In this document: in pieces, positions 59,584 through 64,000 of the stretch
How the letters are laid out: each line of letters opens with the position of its first letter
Position numbering within the stretch: position 1 is the stretch's first letter
Assembly (NCBI GenBank): GCA_033855775.1
Contig: JAWVFT010000140.1
Location: forward strand, 40,229-104,228
From: DASVTR01 sp033855775
GTDB lineage: Bacteria; Acidobacteriota; Blastocatellia; Pyrinomonadales; Pyrinomonadaceae
Reading direction: 5' to 3'
DNA: 64,000 bases
The notes under the pieces: model-generated
The model's database searches: none
Told to the model about the DNA's origin: nothing
What the model saw: the letters and a program-made list of their open reading frames with translations, nothing else
Translations under genes and position numbers: made by a program

Positions 59584-60492
59584 ATGCAAATCTTAGACAG
59601 CTTCATAGACAATTTGCGGGCGGGCGAGCGACAGGCTTTTGAGCAACTACGCATCACGCCGCTGCTCGCTAAGAGAGAGAGCCAACTTCCTTTTCTTGAG
59701 ATTGAGGAAGCGCTCCATGACGGGCTGGTCGAGATAACGGAAGTCTCGGACGCGGGCAGCGTGCCGAATTTACAAGTCACTAATAAGTCGCTCAGCGACA
59801 TCCTGATTCTAGACGGCGAAGAGTTGATTGGGGCCAAGCAGAATCGCGTCGTCAACACCACGATTGTCGTGCCAGCCGAGTCGAGCGTGACGACGCCCGT
59901 CTCCTGCGTCGAGCAGGGACGCTGGCGTTACAACTCGAAGAGCTTTTCCACCAGCGACTCTTTCATGTATCCGAGCCTGCGCACGCGCAAGCACGAAGAC
60001 GTGACCAGCAGCCTGCGCCGCGGCGCAGGCTTTCATTCAAATCAAGACAGCATCTGGGACGACATCCAACACAAATCCGCGCGCCTCGACGTGACGAGCG
60101 ATACGATGTCGATGAGCGATATCTACGAGAGCCGTCGCGGGGCGAGCGAGAGCCTCGCGGGCGAGATTCCATATCAACCTTTGCAGGTCGGCTTTCTGGC
60201 TTTCATCCGCGACGGCTTCGCCGGGGGCGACGTTTTCGGCTCGCCCGATTTGTGTCGCCGCAAGCTGCACAAGCTGCTGCGCAGTTACTATCTGGACTCG
60301 CTCGACCAAGCCGTAGGATTTCCGCGGGTCACGTCCGAGCAGATTTTCGAGCAGGTGCGCCGGGCCTCGCAGGAACAGTTTGAAACGGTGGGCAAGGGCA
60401 TCGAGTTGCGCTTTGAATCGCGCGACGTGCAGGGAGCATGGAAACTGGTCGGCGATTTTATCCCGCACTTGATGGTCTTCCCGAAGCGGTAG
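59584..60492 (+). CDS. ARPP-1 family domain protein
   Basis: The 302-residue protein matches the ARPP-1 (ARG/rhodanese/phosphatase-associated) family, whose members share EALHDGLVEITEVSDAGSVP, VTNKSLSDILILDGEELIGA, KQNRVVNTTIVVPAESS and PVSCVEQGRWRY. It later has SNQDSIWDDI. No biochemical activity is established for the family. It is predicted to be soluble and has no signal peptide. AGGAGAG lies upstream. The zinc-ribbon gene starts about 100 bases downstream in the same direction. Confidence 0.82.
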   Translation: MQILDSFIDNLRAGERQAFEQLRITPLLAKRESQLPFLEIEEALHDGLVEITEVSDAGSVPNLQVTNKSLSDILILDGEELIGAKQNRVVNTTIVVPAESSVTTPVSCVEQGRWRYNSKSFSTSDSFMYPSLRTRKHEDVTSSLRRGAGFHSNQDSIWDDIQHKSARLDVTSDTMSMSDIYESRRGASESLAGEIPYQPLQVGFLAFIRDGFAGGDVFGSPDLCRRKLHKLLRSYYLDSLDQAVGFPRVTSEQIFEQVRRASQEQFETVGKGIELRFESRDVQGAWKLVGDFIPHLMVFPKR

Positions 60493-60588
60493 GCGGCGAA
60501 AGTCTGTTATTATCAGCAGCCAGTTTGAGGAAAGATTTCGGAAGCTCAAAGATTCCAAGGCCACAGGCCAGCCCCAAGGAGACGGTAG

Positions 60589-61407
60589 ATGAAACGTTGT
60601 CCGACATGCCAGCGAACCTACGCCGACGACACACAGAAATTCTGCGCCAACGACGGCACGCCCCTCGTCGCTGACGAGGCTCCGGCCTTCGACCCCGAAG
60701 CGACCGTGATGTCTTCATCCAAAGCGATGCTTGAAGACGCTCCATCGCCGCTGGCTCCACCGCTGCCGCCAACACAATATTTCACCCCGGACTCCGGCCC
60801 CGGCTCGCAGCCGGAACCGGGCATACATCAATCAACGCCGCCCGCGCAGAGCAACACGCCTCCGTGGCCACCGCAGCAACAACAACAGCCGCCGCAGCCG
60901 CCTCCGTATTATCCTCAACCGGGAATGACGGGCGGACAGCCGCCGCCCTGGCAGGGCGGACAGCAACAGCAGCAACAGCAAGGCTGGCAACCGCCGGGAC
61001 AACAGCAAGGACAACAGCCGGGGCAGAACTGGGGCGGCGGCGGTGGCGGCGGTTACTATCCGCAGCAGCAGCCCGGACAGTACGCGCCGTACGCGCCGGG
61101 AGGGGTCGCGGCGACAGCGGGCGGCTCAAGCAAAGCCTCGACCGCCGCGCTCATCTGCGGCATCGTCTCTTTCATCTCGATGATGGCCATCATCGTTATT
61201 GTCGGGGCGAGGATTTACGACCTGCGAGATATTCTCCAGCCGTTGTTCTGGTTATCAATGGTGACGGGAGTTGTCGGCCTGATTCTGAGCATCCTCGGAC
61301 TAGTCATCTCCAAGACCACAGGCAGCCGTGTCAAAGCGGGCGTCGGATTATTCTTGAGCATTATCCCGCTGCTGCTGACCTTTATTGGCTTAGCCAACAG
61401 ACATTGA
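60589..61407 (+). CDS. Zinc-ribbon, Gln/Pro-rich membrane protein (paralogue 2)
   Basis: The 272-residue product starts with the same zinc ribbon as the protein at 26246 (MKRCPTCQRTYADDTQKFC). A long disordered stretch at about 50-180 follows, dominated by Pro and Gln runs (PPWPPQQQQQPPQPPPYYPQ, then QQQQQQQGW, then a GGGGGGG run). Three hydrophobic segments come next (AALICGIVSFISMMAIIVIV, LFWLSMVTGVVGLILSILGL, AGVGLFLSIIPLLLTFIGL), resembling DUF4190. The disordered region is far longer than in paralogue 1. AAGGAGACGG precedes the ATG. Function unknown. Confidence 0.8.
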   Translation: MKRCPTCQRTYADDTQKFCANDGTPLVADEAPAFDPEATVMSSSKAMLEDAPSPLAPPLPPTQYFTPDSGPGSQPEPGIHQSTPPAQSNTPPWPPQQQQQPPQPPPYYPQPGMTGGQPPPWQGGQQQQQQQGWQPPGQQQGQQPGQNWGGGGGGGYYPQQQPGQYAPYAPGGVAATAGGSSKASTAALICGIVSFISMMAIIVIVGARIYDLRDILQPLFWLSMVTGVVGLILSILGLVISKTTGSRVKAGVGLFLSIIPLLLTFIGLANRH

Positions 61408-61440
61408 GATTCCCTGCGCTTTGCCTTGCGCCCGCAGAGC

Positions 61441-61842
61441 TTATTCGTCTGCGGGCGCGAGGCGCACAATCGTCGCGCCCCATCCTCCGGCCTCCGGCGG
61501 CGCATCCGTCCAACTTCGGACAAAGCTAGTGCGCGCCAGAATGCTGCGCACCATCTCACGCTGCACGCCTCTGCCCTTGCCGTGAATAACGCGGACGCAA
61601 ACGTAGCCCGCCCTTTGAGCTTCAAGCAAATACTCTTCGACCACACGCTTCACGTCGCGCGGCGCGATGGTGTGCAAGTCGAAGACATCCGTTAACTCCA
61701 ACCTGACCGGCTCAGGGAAGGGATTGAAGAGGTCAACCGCGTCGTCTTCCGCCTCCGCTTCAAAAGTTACGTCTGTCTTCGCAGCCTCTTCCATCAGCCC
61801 GCGCCCTGCCGCCAACCTTTTCAGCCATTCACGAAGTTGCAT
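61441..61842 (-). CDS. Smr-domain protein
   Basis: Smr domains, as at the C-terminus of MutS2, are small nucleases acting on branched DNA or on RNA in ribosome rescue. The domain occupies about residues 50-133: VFDLHTIAPRDVKRVVEEYL with the HxxxxxD-type motif, VRVIHGKGRGVQREMV (the HGKG signature), and APPEAGGWGATIVRL at the end. A short N-terminal helical part precedes it. I use ATG 61842 with GGAAG upstream. GTG 61881 or ATG 61869 would add 13 or 9 residues. It is convergent with the zinc-ribbon gene. Confidence 0.87.
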   Translation of the reverse strand: MQLREWLKRLAAGRGLMEEAAKTDVTFEAEAEDDAVDLFNPFPEPVRLELTDVFDLHTIAPRDVKRVVEEYLLEAQRAGYVCVRVIHGKGRGVQREMVRSILARTSFVRSWTDAPPEAGGWGATIVRLAPADE

Positions 61843-62081
61843 CCTTGCTTCCGGTTTTCGCCGCCTCATCAATCTTGACACTCAAGCGCGCCCGCTTGTA
61901 CACTCGCGCTTCTTTAACGTCCGACAAAGTTTACAATGAGCGACGCTTGTTTGCCGATGGAGTTTGAGGCGCGAGTCGTCAGGGCCGGGGCGTGCGGGAA
62001 TTTATCGCAGGGCGCGACTTTCAAAGCTTGAGACTCGAAGAACTAAACACCTCCTCGGAAGATGGAAAGGAAGCAAACATA

Positions 62082-63014
62082 ATGGGCAAGCGAAATAAGA
62101 TTACGGTGGTGGGCGCGGGCAACGTCGGCGCGACCGCCGCGCACTGGCTGGCGAGCAAAGAGTTGGGCGATGTCGTGTTGGTTGACATCGTTGAGGGCGT
62201 GCCGCAGGGCAAGGCTTTAGACCTCGCGGAGACGGCGCCGATTGAAGGCTTCGACGTGCGCCTGACCGGCTCCAACGGCTATGATGAGACGAACGATTCC
62301 GACGTGGTTATCATCACGGCGGGTTTGCCGCGCAAGCCCGGCATGAGCCGCGACGATTTGTTGAAGACCAACGCCGACATCGTTTCAAAGGTCGTTGATG
62401 AAGTGACGAAGCGTTCGCCCGATTCGGTTCTCATCGTCGTCTCGAATCCGCTCGACGCGATGGCTCAAGTAGCGTTCAAGCGTTCGGGCTTTCCGAAGCA
62501 TCGCGTCTTAGGGATGGCGGGCGTGCTCGATTCGGCGCGGATGCGCTGCTTTCTGGCCGAAGCTTTGGACGTGTCTGTGGAAAACGTGACGGCCTTCGTG
62601 CTCGGCGGCCACGGCGACACGATGGTTCCGCTGCCGCGTTTCTCGACGTGCGCGGGCATTCCCATCCCGGAGTTGCTGTCGAAGGAACAGATTGACGCGA
62701 TTGTGAAGCGGACGGCCAACGGCGGCGCGGAAATCGTCGCGCTCCTGAAGACAGGCTCGGCCTACTACGCGCCCTCTGCGGCAGCCGTCGAGATGACTGA
62801 ATCCATTCTCAAGGACAAGAAAAAGATTCTGCCCTGCGCTGCTTATCTCGAAGGCGAGTACGGCATCAACGGCCTCTACGTCGGCGTCCCCTGCAAACTC
62901 GGCGCGCGCGGCCTCGAACAAATCATAGAGATTAACCTGACCACCGAAGAACGCATCGCTCTCCAAAAGAGCGCCGCCTCCGTGCAGGAACTCATCAACG
63001 TCCTCGGCATTTAA
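62082..63014 (+). CDS. mdh: Malate dehydrogenase (LDH-like type)
   Basis: Mdh interconverts malate and oxaloacetate in the TCA cycle. I start at ATG 62082 (MGKRNKITVVGAGNVGATAA) with GGAAAGG upstream; the longest frame begins 30 codons earlier without support. The 310-residue product shows the NAD-binding VGAGNVGA, Asp in VVLVDIVEG, substrate-binding Arg in GLPRKPGMSRDDLL, VVSNPLDAM, GMAGVLDSAR and the catalytic His in LGGHGDTMVPL. The motifs match the LDH-like malate dehydrogenases of Chlorobi and Acidobacteria type. A repeat block follows the stop by six bases. Confidence 0.96.
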   Translation: MGKRNKITVVGAGNVGATAAHWLASKELGDVVLVDIVEGVPQGKALDLAETAPIEGFDVRLTGSNGYDETNDSDVVIITAGLPRKPGMSRDDLLKTNADIVSKVVDEVTKRSPDSVLIVVSNPLDAMAQVAFKRSGFPKHRVLGMAGVLDSARMRCFLAEALDVSVENVTAFVLGGHGDTMVPLPRFSTCAGIPIPELLSKEQIDAIVKRTANGGAEIVALLKTGSAYYAPSAAAVEMTESILKDKKKILPCAAYLEGEYGINGLYVGVPCKLGARGLEQIIEINLTTEERIALQKSAASVQELINVLGI

Positions 63015-63020
63015 AAAACA

Positions 63021-63097
63021 GTCCAAAGTCTAAAGTCCAAAGTCCAAAGTCAAGACATCGCTTCTCGACTTTGGACTTTGGACTTTAGACCTTGGAC
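63021..63097 (+). repeat. GTCCAAAG hairpin repeat, copy 4
   Basis: The left arm at 63021-63051 (GTCCAAAGTCTAAAGTCCAA...) and right arm at 63067-63097 are reverse complements over 31 bases with one mismatch. The TCTAAAG variant is mirrored in the right arm. It lies between convergent mdh and the kinase gene. Confidence 0.93.
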
Positions 63098-63104
63098 TTG
63101 TGAT

Positions 63105-64000
63105 TTAACTTGCCGCGATGGCAGCCTCGGCGGGGAGCAGTTCGATGATGACGCGCTGTAGCTCGTCGCGCTTGACGGGCTTGACGAGGAAGCGGTCGCA
63201 GCCGACCGCCTTGGCTGCGTCGCGTTCGCGCTCCGAGTCGTGGCCGGTGAGAATGATTGTCGGAATGTGGCGGAGCGCGTCGTCGCGTTTGATGGTCGCA
63301 ATCAACTCGCCGCCGTTCATCTCAGGCATCGCCCAATCCGTGAGCAGCAGGTCAATCTTCGTCCCGCGCAAAATCTTGAGGGCCGCCGCCGCGCCCGGTG
63401 CGATTTCCACTTGATAGCCCATTCGCGCGACCAGTTTGCGAAGCAGCAGCAAGAGTTCCGGCACGTCGTCAACGATTAAGATGCGCCGCTGGTCTGAAAC
63501 AATCTGTCGCTCGCCGACGGGAAGCACGAGCGAATAGGTTGTGCCGGTTCCGAGTTGGCTGCGCACGGAGACGTTGCCTCCATGCGCGGCGGCGACGCGC
63601 TTGGCGATGGCGAGGCCGAGCCCGCGCCAAGAGTTCGCGCCCGCGCGCGGGTCTGCCGCCTGCCAGAAGGCGTCGAAGACGAAAGGCACTTCTTCGGCGG
63701 GAATGCCCTGGCTGGAATCCGCCAGATTGACGACGATAAACTGTCGTCCTTCATCGCTGGCGCGCGTGCCGATGATTGAGCGCGCGTCAATGTTGACTGC
63801 GCCGCCGTCGGGCGTGGCGGCGAGCGCGGCGGTCAGCAGATGACAGAGCGCGCGTCTGGTCTGTCGCCGGTCAACGCGCATCTCAAGCTTGCCCGCTCCG
63901 ACCTGTATATTCAACTCGACGCCGCGCAAGGCCGCTTCACCACGCAAAGGCTCCGTCACCTCTTCGAGCAGTTGCTCGACGCCGACCGCTTCCCAGTCTA
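63105..64000 (-). CDS. Hybrid histidine kinase / receiver protein, 3' part (5' end outside window)
   Basis: The frame is open to the window edge, so the gene starts beyond it. The visible ~295 residues contain a HATPase_c domain with the N-box region degenerate (LCHLLTAALAATPDGG), then SSQGIPAEEVPFVFDAFWQA, SWRGLGLAIAKRVAAAHGG and GTGTTYSLVLPV. A C-terminal receiver follows (RILIVDDVPELLLLL, phospho-Asp in LLLTDWAMPEMNGGEL, Thr in ILTGHDS, Lys in FLVKPVKRDEL). The HisKA domain presumably lies upstream. The usual N-box asparagine is replaced, so ATP binding may be altered. Confidence 0.88.
   Translation of the reverse strand, partial: DWEAVGVEQLLEEVTEPLRGEAALRGVELNIQVGAGKLEMRVDRRQTRRALCHLLTAALAATPDGGAVNIDARSIIGTRASDEGRQFIVVNLADSSQGIPAEEVPFVFDAFWQAADPRAGANSWRGLGLAIAKRVAAAHGGNVSVRSQLGTGTTYSLVLPVGERQIVSDQRRILIVDDVPELLLLLRKLVARMGYQVEIAPGAAAALKILRGTKIDLLLTDWAMPEMNGGELIATIKRDDALRHIPTIILTGHDSERERDAAKAVGCDRFLVKPVKRDELQRVIIELLPAEAAIAAS

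Noticed and set aside
3297..63097. Intergenic word repeats as CRISPR arrays
   Set aside because: There are no unique spacers of constant length between repeats; words are 6-11 bases and arranged as inverted arms, and no cas genes are present.

Overview
The window is high-GC bacterial chromosome, densely coded on both strands, with no rRNA, insertion sequence, phage module or CRISPR array that I can see. The gene content suggests an Acidobacteriota member, possibly class Blastocatellia. This is an inference from a large Oar-type TonB-dependent receptor with a carboxypeptidase-regulatory N-terminus, a PEP-CTERM protein beside a PEGA protein, zinc-ribbon/proline-rich membrane proteins, an exported M24 peptidase and a YdeP-like molybdoenzyme. 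Nothing here fixes the taxon.

Layout. 1-7.97 kb: the 3' part of mfd, a SurA-like foldase, an S4-domain protein, an orphan mreB, a two-gene membrane operon on the minus strand, a small ORF and dusB. 8-15 kb: a type II NADH dehydrogenase, a hybrid sensor kinase with its own promoter, rpsO and pnp. 15-21 kb: a PEP-CTERM/PEGA gene pair, a 53-residue membrane peptide, glyQS, a small protein whose tail is made from repeat DNA, and a CCA-transferase-family enzyme. 21-31 kb: acyl-CoA dehydrogenase, a sterol-desaturase-like enzyme, glpX, a DUF2085 protein, a zinc-ribbon membrane protein, a processive family 2 glycosyltransferase and an exported aminopeptidase. 31-43 kb: the TonB receptor, a BI-1 family protein, an MFS-hydrolase fusion, an AhpD-like protein, an esterase and a YdeP/FdhF-like molybdoenzyme. 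43-48 kb: an ATP-grasp/CopA/cupredoxin operon and a divergent NYN protein. 48-51 kb: tRNA-Arg(UCG) and a Rieske, cytochrome b-c fusion and cytochrome c lipoprotein cluster. 51-64 kb: a chlorite-dismutase-family protein, a large secreted glycosidase-like protein, acylphosphatase, apt, tRNA-Arg(CCU) with an AT-rich endonuclease element, zinc-ribbon proteins, a 14-TPR protein, an ARPP-1 protein, an Smr protein, mdh and the 3' part of another hybrid kinase.

Two features stand out. The first is at 56.19-56.88 kb. A complete tRNA-Arg(CCU) is followed by an AT-rich PD-(D/E)XK endonuclease ORF whose TAA stop codon is also the first three bases of a second tRNA 3' half. That half has the same arm spacing and carries an encoded CCA. 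It looks like a small element that entered a tRNA anticodon loop, supplied a replacement 3' half, and displaced the original one. The second is a set of nine intergenic repeat blocks built from short words, most with inverted arms in which word variants in one arm are mirrored in the other. They sit against stop codons, against start codons, and in one case inside a reading frame.
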